A stretch of DNA of 64,000 nt from Anodontia alba (taxonomy: Eukaryota; Mollusca; Bivalvia; Lucinida; Lucinidae), in the NCBI GenBank assembly GCA_964016985.1, contig OZ024826.1:46352978-46416977 (forward strand), in the 5' to 3' direction. Under the pieces are notes generated by a model. It saw only the letters and a program-made list of their open reading frames with translations. It did not search any database and was not told the origin of the DNA. Numbering within the stretch: position 1 is the first letter of the stretch; every line of letters starts with the position of its first letter. The translations under genes and the position numbers were made by a program. This document shows, piece by piece, positions 42,701 to 50,310 of the stretch.

Positions 42701-44847
42701 TGTATTGAGTGGAGATACTGCTGCTACTTTCATTCTTAACAATGATCAGTGGGTCAAAATATGTTGTTTTTTGTTTCACTGTTATTTTTCTGTGAAATCT
42801 CGTTTTTCTGTTTTCTCTCTTTTTCTTATTTCTCTACTCATTAGAAGCACCGCAGCAAGGCACTTCCAGTGCATACCACAATGTTCCAAAGCTTCAGATA
42901 AGGGCTTTTTTCATCTGAAAAGTACTTATAGTATTTTCGTTTCTTGACAAAAACATGTTATGGGTACTCATTAGAAGCACCTTGGTGAGGCACTTCTAAT
43001 GAGTACACACGGCATATATTTTTGTTGGAAATAAGAAAATATTATGTGTATACCCCTTCATATCTGTAGCTATTGTGTATGTTTCCATGGAGAAATAAGA
43101 ATATTTTAGGATATCCCACTAGCCTAGAGCTATAGTTATTAATATTTTGTTTTTCAGCTGACAATGGTTCCCTTTATTTCTGGGATTGGAAGACAGGTTA
43201 CAATTTTCAGCGTATGCAAGCAGCTGCACAACCAGGATCTATTGATTCTGAGGCAGGAATATTTGCCATGGCTTTTGATCTCAGTAACACCCGTCTGATC
43301 ACAGCAGAAGCTGACAAGACTATAAAAATATACAAAGAAGATGAATCTGCGGTAAATTTTCGTTCATATTCTTACAAACTTAGGATGGTCAGAGGCTCAG
43401 ATTTCATTACCGTAGATAAAAAGCTTCTTTCAACAAGCAGTATCGATATTTTTCTTATTTCTCTAAAAGCCAGAATCCCTAGCACGGTTGGTAGCCAGTC
43501 TGATGACAAATCCAGGGGTTGCAAATTTGAATCCCAGCAAAGCCCCATAACCTTCATGGAGATTGATCACGAAATCACTTCTACGGTCATTCTTCCCCAC
43601 TTCCTTTGATTCAAGCTGACAGTTGTCAGATACTGGTGAATGTATGTGCACAAATACTGGTTAACTGCTTAGAGTACTAAGCCTGCCCAGGAAAAGTGTC
43701 TGTAGGTTAACTGACTGGCTCCACATGACTTTAACTGACTGGCTGTAAGACTTCATGTCACATTATTTCTCTAAAAAACATGTTGAGGGCACTCATTAGA
43801 ATCTCCTTACTAAGGAGCTCATATGTTTTCCAGCAGAAATAAAAAAATATTTATCTGGATTTTTTTATTGTATTCTGATATAGTAAGAATAATCACAGGC
43901 TCAGATTCCAAAGCCCTAGAAAAAATGCTTCTTTCAACCAGTTCTTATTTCTCTACACAAAGGTGGGTACTCATTAGAAGTGCTTGCTGAGGTGCTTCTG
44001 ATGAGTACCCACAATATATTTTCATGAAGAAATAAGAAAAAAATATTATATTTTTATTTTTTTTTTTTATTTTTTTTTTTTTTTATTTTTTTTTTTGTAT
44101 TATATAGTAAGGATGGTCACTGGCTCAGATTTCAAAGCTTCAGATAAAATGCCTTTTCCAACCAGTAGTGTTGATATTTTTTATTTCTCTACAAAAAGAT
44201 ATGTTGTGGGTGCTCATTGCTTGACAAGGTGCTTTTAATGAGTACAAAATAAGAAAAATATTTACCTGGGTAACCTCCCTTCTGATGGTCTAATTCAGCA
44301 GACAACAAATTTATCGTTTTTCCCAGAAAATAGGCTTTGACATTTCCTGCAAATTATCTACTTAGGAGACAACTTGCATGAAATGTCAAAGCCTATTTGG
44401 AAAAAATAAAAATATTTCAATGTCGCCAGCTGAAACTTTTACCAGCATAAGCGTCAAGGATATGACTAATTGCACAGTAGAGCCTGAGAATTGCACTGTT
44501 TGAAGACTTGTTTGTGCTTACTTGGCTTTCAGATATTTAGTTTTTTGCCATGAAATTGAATTGTAAAAAAACATGCCTCTGGTGAAAAAGAAGTACTTAT
44601 TAACTTGAAGTCTTATAATCATTTTTAAGTAATTTCTGGTGAAATAAGCATTAAAACTGACTCACTGCACGTACTTCAGTAATTAAATACAGTAATCAAA
44701 CATTTCATTGTATCGGATGTAACCTTGAGCATTTTACACGAACAAAGATAGGCAAACATATTAAGTTTAAATTTATATATTTTTCAGACCGAAGAGACGC
44801 ATCCATTGAACTGGCGTCCAGACATCATAAAGAAGAAAAAATACTGA
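21776..44847 (+). CDS. PLRG1: PLRG1: pleiotropic regulator 1 (Prp46), WD40 spliceosome factor; 14 exons
   Basis: Fourteen exons join in consistent phase to 1503 bases (500 residues, close to the roughly 514 of the human protein). Exons: 21776-21784, 25059-25165, 26997-27127, 29108-29234, 32015-32096, 33627-33722, 35742-35834, 36397-36546, 38131-38232, 38478-38570, 39912-40030, 41313-41452, 43158-43351, 44788-44847. The N-terminal helical region ([20 protein letters not shown]) is followed by a linker, the conserved [19 protein letters not shown], then seven WD40 blades from about residue 186 ([55 protein letters not shown]). In known species PLRG1 is a core member of the nuclear PRP19-CDC5L complex, needed for spliceosome activation. 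All introns are GT-AG. The tail ends in the basic KKKKY. Confidence 0.97.
21938..23272. mobile_element. Non-autonomous hAT-like DNA transposon in PLRG1 intron 1
   Basis: The terminal inverted repeats begin CAGGGCTTCCATTAA at 21938 and end TTAACGGAAGCCCTG at 23272 (one mismatch). They are flanked by GTTAAGG on both sides (21931-21937 and 23273-23279). CAGGG ends suggest the hAT superfamily, although 8-base duplications are usual there. The interior (1335 bases, GC-richer than its surroundings) has only short ORFs and no transposase motif. The insertion begins about 150 bases after PLRG1 exon 1. Confidence 0.75.
23280..25058. other. Rest of PLRG1 intron 1
   Basis: It contains a GATA microsatellite at 23750-23767, poorly preserved foldback copies (about 24385-24535 and 24780-24880) and A/G runs at 24899-24935. 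No further exon was found. Confidence 0.6.
25059..25165 (+). CDS. PLRG1: PLRG1 exon 2
   Basis: Acceptor CATTTTAG, donor GTAAAA. It encodes the hallmark [20 protein letters not shown] and ends in phase 2. Confidence 0.97.
25310..25780. repeat. Diverged tandem module (PLRG1 intron 2)
   Basis: Two copies of about 185 bases share GTTAAAGTTTTTCAAAT, TATATCT..A, GGTACCT.GGAG.GTCTTCTG and GGGGCTAGGGGTCA. Related words (CCCCTGGG, GGGGCTAGGGGTC) recur at 37870-37915. Confidence 0.65.
25780..26350. repeat. Tandem array of about four 128-bp units with AGGTCA palindromes (PLRG1 intron 2)
   Basis: The anchor GTGATTTTGCCTTATATCTT (first copy AATGATTTTGCC) recurs near 25840, 25968, 26094 and 26223, about 128 bases apart. 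The units carry perfect AGGTCAnnnTGACCT at 25788-25802, 25939-25953, 26195-26209 and 26323-26337. The same family occurs in reverse orientation at 53820-54470. Confidence 0.8.
26351..26996. other. Rest of PLRG1 intron 2
   Basis: T-rich, with decayed relatives of the preceding tandem units up to about 26850. No exon. Confidence 0.5.
26997..27127 (+). CDS. PLRG1: PLRG1 exon 3
   Basis: Acceptor TTTTCAG. It encodes a variable lysine- and histidine-rich linker and ends in phase 1. The donor is GTTGGT, which is weak. The alternative GTATAC four bases downstream would create a stop at the junction with exon 4, so the weak donor is preferred. Confidence 0.85.
27285..27495. mobile_element. Foldback element, reverse-oriented relative of 28647-28889 (PLRG1 intron 3)
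   Basis: The block GCCAAGAAAACCTGCA, GTCGTCTGCTGAATATTCTT, GCAAACAATGTGGACCCAG and AGCAGACGACA is the complement of the right-to-left order of the element at 28647-28889. The left end of the palindrome is partly lost. Confidence 0.7.
27995..28410. mobile_element. Family A foldback split by a SINE (PLRG1 intron 3)
   Basis: The left arm (TTCCATGAAAACATATGTTG, then GTACTCATTAGAAGCC) and the start of the right arm (GGCACTTCTAATGAGTA) precede 28075. The rest of the right arm (TTCATGGAGAAATAAGAAAA) resumes at about 28378. The SINE between them therefore inserted later. Confidence 0.75.
28075..28377 (+). mobile_element. tRNA-derived SINE, near-full copy (PLRG1 intron 3)
   Basis: The head has box A TGGCTCAGTTGGATGCG and box B GGGTTCAACCC. 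The shared body includes GTGGAGATTGATCATGAAAT and TAACCGCTTAGAGGACTAAG. The 3' end is GGGCCGTAAAACCTCAACAC followed by an AAAC-type tail. It closely matches the copies at 33012-33319 and 46074-46380. Confidence 0.88.
28649..28887. mobile_element. Foldback/TIR element with AAACAGTGTGGACCC core (PLRG1 intron 3)
   Basis: The ends form a perfect 16-base inverted repeat, TAACCCTTAAAGCGCC (28647-28662) and its complement (28874-28889). TA on either side may be a target duplication of Tc1/mariner type. The centre is an almost perfect hairpin of AACAGTGTGGACCCAGATCA with its complement around CTCCTTTAGGAG. Confidence 0.85.
29108..29234 (+). CDS. PLRG1: PLRG1 exon 4
   Basis: Acceptor TGAACAG, donor GTATGT. 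It encodes [19 protein letters not shown], matching the conserved GTHPYPPGPG region, and ends in phase 2. Confidence 0.95.
29240..30075. other. PLRG1 intron 4, proximal part
   Basis: An inverted pair ACATTTCATGTGAA / TTCACATGAAATGT lies at 29400-29440. A family A variant foldback at about 29725-29825 has TTTGAATTG loops. No exon. Confidence 0.6.
30080..30300. mobile_element. Foldback element with GCTGAATAAATTAAGATGCC end (PLRG1 intron 4)
   Basis: The hairpin GATCAGTTGGCTTCTTCAGA pairs with AGCCAACTGATCTGGATC, inside a core of AACAGTGCAGATTC/GATCTACACTGT. The left end GCTGAATAAATTAAG and right end TTCAGCAGGACCAGGGTTA recur at 46850-47000 (part), 48242-48454 and, reversed, at 36815-37045 and 47088-47285. 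Confidence 0.75.
30470..31860. repeat. Diverged duplicated segment, copy 2, with minus-strand coding remnants (PLRG1 intron 4)
   Basis: It matches 8810-10475 block by block. Two minus-strand frames remain. One is 31376-31014 (starts [18 protein letters not shown], basic C-terminal half with [11 protein letters not shown]). The other is 30971-30651 ([17 protein letters not shown], then [20 protein letters not shown]). Taken together they look like one basic protein broken by a frameshift or small deletion. No known domain was recognised. It could be a mobile element ORF or a retrocopy of a gene. Confidence 0.5.
32015..32096 (+). CDS. PLRG1: PLRG1 exon 5
   Basis: Acceptor CTGACAG, donor GTATTT. 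It is a linker exon of 27 full codons, poorly conserved ([15 protein letters not shown]), ending in phase 0. Frame and splice sites fit both neighbours. Confidence 0.85.
32492..32777 (+). mobile_element. SINE, same family, with a deletion in the tRNA head (PLRG1 intron 5)
   Basis: GTGGCTCAGTTGGAATGGAG shows loss of the bases between box A and GGAGACCAGG. Box B is intact (GGGATCGACCC). The 3' end is CCGTAAAACCTCAACAC. Confidence 0.88.
33012..33319 (+). mobile_element. SINE, full copy with 13-base target duplication (PLRG1 intron 5)
   Basis: It is flanked by AACTAGCTCTGAT at 32999-33011 and 33320-33332, which proves insertion by retroposition and defines the exact ends. It has an intact tRNA-like head (boxes A and B), shared body and AAAC tail. 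It is near-identical to the copy at 28075. Confidence 0.93.
33627..33722 (+). CDS. PLRG1: PLRG1 exon 6
   Basis: Acceptor TTTCAG, donor GTAAGA; 32 codons in phase 0. It encodes the highly conserved pre-WD40 segment [19 protein letters not shown]. Confidence 0.98.
33723..35741. other. PLRG1 intron 6
   Basis: It contains a degenerate family A foldback at about 33875-33985 and otherwise unique-looking AT-rich DNA. A 105-codon ORF (34777-35094) is hydrophobic and without a domain, so it is not called. Confidence 0.5.
35742..35834 (+). CDS. PLRG1: PLRG1 exon 7 (WD40 blade 1)
   Basis: Acceptor TTTACAG, donor GTAAAA; 31 codons in phase 0. It holds [18 protein letters not shown] and TGAADRVIK. Confidence 0.98.
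36066..36289 (+). mobile_element. 5'-truncated, older SINE copy (PLRG1 intron 7)
   Basis: It starts inside the head after box B and keeps the ATTCTTTCGTGGGGATTGAT body and the GGGCTGTAAAACTTCAACTT end, with many substitutions. No intact pol III promoter remains. Confidence 0.8.
36397..36546 (+). CDS. PLRG1: PLRG1 exon 8 (end of blade 1 and blade 2)
   Basis: Acceptor TTTCAG, donor GTAAAT; 50 codons in phase 0. It starts with the IWD dipeptide signature of blade 1, then [20 protein letters not shown] and ends with CWDLEYNK. Confidence 0.98.
36815..37045. mobile_element. Foldback element, reverse copy of the 48242 type (PLRG1 intron 8)
   Basis: The core is GCAAACAGTGTAGGTCTAGG paired with CTTGATCTACACTGTTTGTC. 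The distal part CCTGGATCAAGTAAT..GATTGGCTGTCA..TAATTTATTCAGCA is the complement of the left half of the copies at 30080 and 48242. Confidence 0.75.
37640..37945. repeat. Dispersed repeat with ATGCCCC/GGGGCAT inverted ends (PLRG1 intron 8)
   Basis: A hairpin ATGCCCCTGCC..GGCAGGAGTGGGGCAT opens it, and the end holds CCCCTGGGCGGGGCTAGGGG. Similar CCCC/GGGG words occur in 25430-25690 and in 54720-55010. Confidence 0.6.
38131..38232 (+). CDS. PLRG1: PLRG1 exon 9 (blade 3)
   Basis: Acceptor TTTTCAG, donor GTAAGA; 34 codons. It encodes [20 protein letters not shown], and TCGRDSTCR where many orthologues have TCSRDSTAR. Confidence 0.98.
38478..38570 (+). CDS. PLRG1: PLRG1 exon 10 (blade 3 end, blade 4)
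   Basis: Acceptor TTTTCAG, donor GTATAG; 31 codons. It encodes [20 protein letters not shown] and RCQAAEPQ. Confidence 0.98.
38870..39030. mobile_element. Foldback element with GGCCTATCTGTCCCAATACT end (PLRG1 intron 10)
   Basis: The core is CAAACAGTGTAGACCCTG with GATCTGGATCTACACTGTTT. The outer parts CTTGATGTGT(T/C)TAAAATATTG and CTGTCCCAATACTTTGGG recur at 39520-39712 and, reversed, at 62940-63125. Confidence 0.75.
39495..39712. mobile_element. Second copy of the same foldback family (PLRG1 intron 10)
   Basis: A long near-perfect hairpin at 39606-39674, GCAAACAGTGTAGACCCTGA against GGGTCTACACTGTTTG, with loop CACATTCTGCGG. It lies about 600 bases from the first copy, in the same orientation. 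Confidence 0.8.
39912..40030 (+). CDS. PLRG1: PLRG1 exon 11 (blades 4 and 5)
   Basis: Acceptor GTTTCCAG, donor GTAAGT; ends in phase 2. It encodes [19 protein letters not shown] and [17 protein letters not shown]. Confidence 0.98.
40040..41312. other. PLRG1 intron 11
   Basis: A direct repeat CAAGACTGCAGTGAGTACTT lies at 40079-40098 and 40109-40128. A hairpin at 41129-41195 is built of AACAGTGTAGATCCAGATGA and its complement. A long plus ORF (40954-41568) is only intron readthrough into exon 12. Confidence 0.6.
41313..41452 (+). CDS. PLRG1: PLRG1 exon 12 (blades 5 and 6)
   Basis: Acceptor TTCTTATTAG, donor GTAGGT; ends in phase 1. It encodes [19 protein letters not shown] and the near-invariant [10 protein letters not shown]. 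Confidence 0.98.
41917..42137. mobile_element. Family A foldback, full copy (PLRG1 intron 12)
   Basis: ACATATGTTGTGGGTACTCA, then TTAGAAGTGCCTCACTGAGG, then the complementary arm to AATAAGAAAAATATTATGTG. A shorter relative follows at 42165-42258. Confidence 0.85.
42432..42642. mobile_element. TIR/foldback element with TAACCCATTGTAG ends (PLRG1 intron 12)
   Basis: The 19-base ends TAACCCATTGTAGACTGAA and its complement (one mismatch, 42624-42642) frame a degraded core GATCAGACACTTCTGTGGTG, TCTGATCTGGGTCTGCAGTG. A second copy lies at 58046-58263. Confidence 0.8.
42890..43075. mobile_element. Family A foldback copy (PLRG1 intron 12)
   Basis: GTACTCATTAGAAGCACC and GGCACTTCTAATGAGTAC arms around a short loop, with the AGATAAGGGCTTTTTTCA left flank and ATACCCCTTCATATCTGTAG right flank of the family. 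It ends about 80 bases before exon 13. Confidence 0.75.
43158..43351 (+). CDS. PLRG1: PLRG1 exon 13 (blades 6 and 7)
   Basis: Acceptor TTTTCAG, donor GTAAAT. It encodes [19 protein letters not shown] and [14 protein letters not shown], and ends in phase 0. Confidence 0.98.
43480..43757 (+). mobile_element. Old degenerate SINE copy (PLRG1 intron 13)
   Basis: Body words GGAGATTGATCACGAAAT and TAACTGCTTAGAGTACTAAG align with the intact copies. The tRNA head is only partly recognisable (TTTGAATCCCAGC). Confidence 0.7.
43760..44290. repeat. Cluster of three decayed family A foldbacks with a poly-T/AT tract (PLRG1 intron 13)
   Basis: Partial arms near 43770-43840, 43930-44045 and 44150-44270, each with GTACTCATTAGAA or GAGTACC words. 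A T-rich run separates the second and third at 44047-44098. Confidence 0.7.
44788..44847 (+). CDS. PLRG1: PLRG1 exon 14 (terminal)
   Basis: Acceptor TTTTCAG. It encodes [19 protein letters not shown] and the stop TGA at 44845-44847. The basic C-terminus matches the family. No convincing AATAAA was found close downstream. Confidence 0.97.
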   Translation, partial: TEETHPLNWRPDIIKKKKY

Positions 44848-44970
44848 GCATGAGGTGATCAGATACCATCTGACAAGAAATAGTGATTGTTCTGTCACAG
44901 TTTTCAAAAACTTGTGTCAGAAAAGATTGCCTGCAGATCTTAGATCCATTGAGCACAGACAGGAAAGTGC

Positions 44971-45207
44971 TGGGCCCATTTGTTCGAAACTAACGATGTC
45001 ATTAGTTAACATAGCGTTAAAACTTTGATCATTCAATATGGCATATATGCTAATAGTTCTACTGAAAAAATGTGAGTAGCTTTTGCAAATTGAGTAGTTT
45101 TTTCAGCAAAAATAACTGAATTAGATATTGTATTTACTAGAACAATTAACATTTTGACCACTAATGAGCTCGTTAAGCTAATGGTGCTTTGAACAGCTGG
45201 GCCCTGG
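44971..45207. mobile_element. TIR element with GGGCCCA(T/G)(T/C)TGTTC ends, just after PLRG1
   Basis: CTGGGCCCATTTGTTCGAAA at the left is mirrored by TTTGAACAGCTGGGCCC at the right, with further pairing of CATTAG and TTAAC words inside. It is non-coding. It probably overlaps the PLRG1 3' UTR or lies just beyond it. Confidence 0.65.
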
Positions 45208-45209
45208 TC

Positions 45210-45711
45210 TACAGATGAAGAGTATCTAGATATGTATTTCTTTCATTTCTCTGTAACCTTTACCACTCTCTGGGCTAATTTAGCAGATGACAAACTGATA
45301 ATATTTTTCTTATTTTTCCCAGAAAATAGGTTTTTAAATTTCATGCAAATTGTCTCCATAGGAAATAACGAAAATAAGAAAAATATTTCAAAACATTGTC
45401 TGCTGGAACTTTTATCCAGAGTGTTAAGGATTAAAAATATACATTGTGAATACACATTCCAGTTGTCTCACTGTGGTCACTGATGCGCTTGTAATGCATA
45501 CCTACAATGTATGTTTAATTATGGAGAAACAAGAAACACATCAGAGTGCAGAACTATTAGATTGGAATAACTATGAAAACATGATATATGAGCCAGGGCA
45601 CAGCATTTTCTATAAGATTTTATGTACGCTATGTGAAGACTCAGAACAACCTGCACATTTATGGAGGCTGATCAGTCCTCACTCTGCCTGAAGGTGATTT
45701 TGATCCTTGGC
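45210..45711. other. Intergenic stretch after PLRG1
   Basis: It carries a partial foldback near 45260-45400 (CTTATTTTTCCCAGAAAATA paired loosely with AATAAGAAAAATATTT). No exon or clear polyadenylation signal. Confidence 0.45.
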
Positions 45712-45724
45712 TACTGAAAGAGTG

Positions 45725-46031
45725 GCCAGCCTGGGTGGCTCAGTTGGATGCACGTCAGACTGGAGACCAGGAGGTCACGGGTTTGATCCCCACCGAGGTC
45801 GCCAACATTCTTTCGTGGAGATCGATCATGAAATATTTTTTGTGATCATTCTCTCCCTTCCACTGGTTCAAGAAGGGCAATTGTTAGTTTCTGGCGAAAG
45901 AATGTGCACAAGTACTGGTTAACCGATTAGAGAACTAAGCCTACCCAGTAAACTTGTGGTTAGGTAAACTGGCTGCATTCGACGACCCATTAGGTTGACT
46001 GGGCCGTAAAACCTTAACACAAACAAACAAA
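45725..46031 (+). mobile_element. SINE, full-length copy with target duplication
   Basis: Flanks TACTGAAAGAGTG (45712-45724) and TACTGACAGAGTG (46032-46044) differ at one base. Boxes A and B are present (GTGGCTCAGTTGG, GGGTTTGATCC). It is somewhat more diverged than the 33012 copy. Confidence 0.9.
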
Positions 46032-46073
46032 TACTGACAGAGTGCCCTGCCAAGACTGATCAGACTGCACAGA

Positions 46074-46380
46074 TTTGTTTGTGTTGAGGTTTTACGGCCC
46101 AGTCAACCCAATGGGGTCATGTCGAGCGCGGTCAGTTTACCTAACCACACGTTTACTGGGCAGGCTTAGTCCTCTAAGCGGTTAACCAGTATTGTGCACA
46201 TTCTTTCGCCAGAAACTGACAACTGCCCTTCTTGAATCAGCGGAAGGGAGAGAATGACCGTAGAAAATATTTCATGATCAATCTCCACGAAAGAATGTTG
46301 CCGACCTCGGCGGGGGTTGAACCCGCGACCTCCTGGTCTCCAGTCGGACGGCGCATCCAACTGAGCCACCGAGGCCGGCT
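46074..46380 (-). mobile_element. SINE, full-length copy on the minus strand
   Basis: It is the exact inverse arrangement of the neighbour at 45725: tail at 46074, tRNA head near 46380 (complement of GGTGGCTCAGTTGGATGCGC). It is nearly identical to the 33012 copy. With the upstream SINE it forms an inverted pair separated by about 40 bases. Confidence 0.92.
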
Positions 46381-46849
46381 GATCTGTCCTTTCTGGGTGC
46401 ACATGCTGTCTTCTAGGACATGCTGTTCCCCAGCTCAATTACCTTTGGTAAAACAGAATAAACAACAATAATACCTACCATATTCAACCTAAATATCGCA
46501 CGGTGGGCTTAGGATTTTCAAAATTACTGAAAAAACATAAAATACCCACCCGATAAGGACTATCAAAAAATAGATAAGAAGATGACTTCATAAGATGATA
46601 ATTTAATGTTACTTATGCAATATTTTTTTCTGATTTTCTTTATAAAACCATATGTTGTTGTTACTCTTTTGAATTGCCTCAACAAGACGAGGCAAATCAA
46701 ATAAGTTCCAACAACATATGCTTTTATGAAGAAGCAGATAAAAGTACATGAGCTGTAATTTGAAGACTACGAAATTGCTTGGCTGTGTGCTTATTAGGGT
46801 ATGTGCAGTAATTAGGACGAATACTGCAAGTCCCAACATTTGATGCATA

Positions 46850-47290
46850 TCTAAATACAGATTGTCGATACAAATATACAGTTCTTAATGACAAACAGTG
46901 CAGATCCAGATCATTTGGCTTCTTCAGAAACCAACTGATCTGGATCTACACTGTTTGCAAAAGCAGGGTATATCTGGGTTCAGCAGGACTAGGGTTTACA
47001 GTAGCCATGATTTTGGAAAGGTAGGCAGCTTCCTGTCTGCAACAGTTGTCTCCATTTGCAAAGCGTATTCAAGCATATATCCACCTTAACCCTTGTCCTG
47101 CTGAACCCGGATATACACTGCCTTTACAAACAGTGTAGATCCTGATCAGTGCCAACTGATTTGGATCTTCCCTGTTTGCCATTAAGTATGTGAATATGTA
47201 TCAACAACCTGGATCAAATAATCTTATTGGCTGACATTTAGAAGTGGGAGTGGCATCCATATTTATTCAGCAGGGCAAGGGTTAATACTT
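46850..47290. mobile_element. Two foldback elements, in opposite orientation
   Basis: The first (about 46850-47000) has core GACAAACAGTGCAGATCCAG paired with CTGATCTGGATCTACACTGT, ending TTCAGCAGGACTAGGG. The second (47088-47285) starts TTAACCCTTGTCCTGCTGAA and ends TTTATTCAGCAGGGCAAGGG, the reverse arrangement. Confidence 0.75.
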
Positions 47291-48241
47291 TTTTTATGGG
47301 GATTTGATACACTTGGTAGATTGTCTGCCATTTTTTTAAAGGGAGATAACATTTGTGACTTCCTGTTTGCTTTAGTGCACATCATGCCCCTTTTAAAAAG
47401 GATGTTTTCTCTAAAGGAAAGAGTTAGCTTCCAGTTGGGAGCTTCCAGTTGGGAGCAAATGCTTTCGTGTTAGAACAGACCCCATTTCAGAAGGGTGACA
47501 GAATGATCTTGACAGAGTTGCCTGCCCCAGAAGGTGTAGTAGTTCCCCGTAATGACATTGTACATGTAACTTAATTATGGATGTTTCAATTGCAAACCAA
47601 AGCTGTATAAAATCCATTCTTTTATTGTCATATCTCATTTTTACAGCAACATCGTCATGAATAAATATGAAAATTTTGAAACTGACTTTGTTTTTGAAAC
47701 CAGCTGGCAGTACATGTAACTCTTTGTTGAATTTTTCTTGCGATGTGGCACAATTAAATGTTACCCATTGAGTCACACCTAGTGAAAAGGTGACTTTCAG
47801 GCATGCATAGACAGTGAAAGTCCCCCTCACAGAGCATTACCTCAATGGAGAACAAAGGTCTGGATGACTTTGCACATGTGCAGGATGATCTGAATTTGCA
47901 CATTCTGTGCATGTTTGAAAGCACTTTTTCGATTTACATGGCCCAATTTGTTTGCCATGTGCTTTTACAATTTGGCACAATATTCAAGAATCTTGTGGAA
48001 AGATGAATACATCAGCTGCAGCTCTTCGGACTTTGCGTCAAATCAATCTTTCAGTATGCATGCCCAACCCCTTAGTAAGACCATGTCTAGTTCTTTGGCT
48101 CAAGTTTCCCCGTGGCCTACTGCTTAGGTGAGCAAACAACACAGGTTCTTACAAGACTGCACCTAAGTGCAGGCTCACCTGAAACTTTGCTGTAAGACTA
48201 TGCTATGACAGCTACATTCCCATGATGCAACTTGCAGATTT
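47291..48241. other. Intergenic stretch, no gene supported
   Basis: A direct repeat GCTTCCAGTTGGGA lies at 47428-47455. A 139-codon minus-strand ORF (47411-47830) has no domain or splice support. A partial foldback of the 12770 type (GGACTTTGCACATGTG..GTGCATGTTTGAAAGCAC) is near 47850-47935. Confidence 0.45.
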
Positions 48242-48454
48242 TAGCCTTGTCCTGCTGAATAAATTAAGATACCATGCCCACTTCTAATTTTCAGCCAATC
48301 AGATTACTTGATCCAGATTGTTGCTATAATTTCACATACTTAATGGCAAACAGTGTAGAGCCAGATCAGTTGGCTTCTTCAGAAACCAACTGATTTGTAT
48401 CTACACTGTTTGCAAAGGCAGGGTATATCTGGGTTCGGCAGGTCAAGGGTTAAA
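48242..48454. mobile_element. Foldback element, best copy of the GCTGAATAAATTAAG type
   Basis: Left end TAGCCTTGTCCTGCTGAATA, right end TCGGCAGGTCAAGGGTTA. The hairpin GGCAAACAGTGTAGAGCCAG pairs with TTGTATCTACACTGTTTGC around GGCTTCTTCAGAAACC. It is non-coding. Confidence 0.8.
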
Positions 48455-48831
48455 GACATACACAAGACATACACGTAAAACTCAAAACAACTTTTACTGT
48501 AATTGTTTTATTCAATGACAAACTGGCAACACTAGTACTATTTTTCTTATTCTTCCTGTCAAACAAACTTGCACATTTTATTTGATCGGTTACACTTAGT
48601 AGAACTTCAGCTGTTTCTTTCAAAGTGTGACAATTTCTGAAAAATGGATATTTTCTAGGAGAAAAGAACGCTCCTTGGGAGGAATTTCTTATAAGGGACA
48701 CCCAAATTCAGAAGGGAGGCTAATACAATTCTGAGGAATTGTCCATCATAAAAGTGTATAAGATTTACATTAAATCTTAAGCTGCTGTTGTTTTCAGGAA
48801 AATGTAAAACTAAAACTTTTTAACTGTAGTT

Positions 48832-49023
48832 CATAGCTCTTGATAAGGCGCTGTTTTCAACCAAAAAGTATCTAAATTTTTCTTATTTCTCATCAAAAAA
48901 ATATGTTGTGGGTACTCATTAGAAGTGCCTCGGCGAGGCACTTCTAATGAGTACCCACAACATATGTTTTCATTGAGAAATAAGAAAACTTTTTACCTGA
49001 TACCCACACTTATCTAGATCTGT
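48832..49023. mobile_element. Family A foldback with perfect centre
   Basis: The 48900-48964 centre is a perfect 32-base-arm palindrome (ATATGTTGTGGGTACTCATT, AGAAGTGCCTCG and complement). Flanks CATAGCTCTTGATAAGGCG and ACACTTATCTAGATC show the outer ends also pair (CTCTTGATAAG/CTTATCTAGA). Confidence 0.88.
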
Positions 49024-50310
49024 GGTAGTTGGCAGCATGTTAAAGATTCTCTTGATGCTACCAGCCTCTTCATAAACTATACATATAATATAAAAGCTAC
49101 ATCACAATTCTAACAGGTTATCACAGTCTATTTCTTGAGATCATGTTATAAAAACCTTGTAATAATGTATTAAATATGTCCTAACTCCAGATAAGAGTGG
49201 TATCCAGATCTGATTTAGACAATATTTTTCTAATTTGGAGATATTTTTTTCTTTTTTTATCACAAAAACATATGAAGCAGGTACTCATTAGAAGCACATA
49301 TCCCAAAATAATCACCAAATACTACTCCTTAACAAGTCCTCTGATATTAAAAGTGCATTTAGATATGTACAGTAACTGAAAATAGAATGACAGCCTGAGC
49401 TGTAGCTCACTTGTATCAGCTTTTTAACTGTAATAAATGATGTGCAATGCACCAAAAGGACCCTTATACAATTTTCAGGCTATGCAGGCCCTGATAAGCC
49501 TGTGCATTCTTGCAGGCTGATCTGGCCCTTCTTTGCTTCTTACAAAATCAATGGATATTGTAGTATATGTTGACAAACAGAGAATGTCCAGATCACTCAG
49601 CAGGGATGTGCTAGCTCATCTGGGCCTTCATTGATGGCATATGGCATAAGGACCAGGATGGAGACTCCAGTTTAAATATGTCCTTCATCATCACTTCCAT
49701 CTGATATCTTGTTCAGGGCATATCTTTTGTATTGTATTGATTTGTTTGTACATTTAGTGAAGACAGTGTGTGGCATAAGAAAAGTAGGTCACTGCTGCCA
49801 ACCATATTTGATGTATTGATACATCTATTAAAGAGGGTGTGTCCAAAAGTAGGTCAGTCAAACCTATATTTTGATTGACCTTCTATACAAAGCACTTGCC
49901 CAATGTATATCACCTATACTGTATCGCTTTGTTGGTAGGAACAACTACTGAAGATAGTATGTAATGTACCATATGTAGGTCACTGCAACCTACATAAACA
50001 TTCTGACCTCTGGCTTACTTTACGCAATAAAACTTGTCTGGAGTGTATCTTTTGTTCTGTATGACATTAGCTTACCAAATTTTGTTTTTTAGTACATTTA
50101 GTGAAGATGATGTGTGGCATACAAAAAGTAGGTCACTGTAGCTGAGGCCCTTCTAATGAGTACAACATACATTATTACGGAGAACTACAAAAAATATCTC
50201 AGAATTATCATCAAATGCTCCTTCTCCACCAATATACAATGAAGACACTGAGAGGTTGTAATGAGGTAACAATATTCTAAGAATAGCGTATCACCCTACA
50301 AAGTCCTGTG
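49024..50310. other. Intergenic stretch with decayed repeats
   Basis: The segment 49780-50150 contains GTAGGTCACTG repeated at about 49785, 49973 and 50129, relatives of the AGGTCA tandem modules. Partial family A arms lie near 49255 and 50145. No exon until 50311. Confidence 0.5.

Noticed and set aside
43214..43609. 131-codon plus-strand ORF
   Set aside because: It is PLRG1 exon 13 read past its donor at 43352 into the intron and an old SINE.
47411..47830. 139-codon minus-strand ORF
   Set aside because: No domain, no splice sites of quality at its edges; likely chance.
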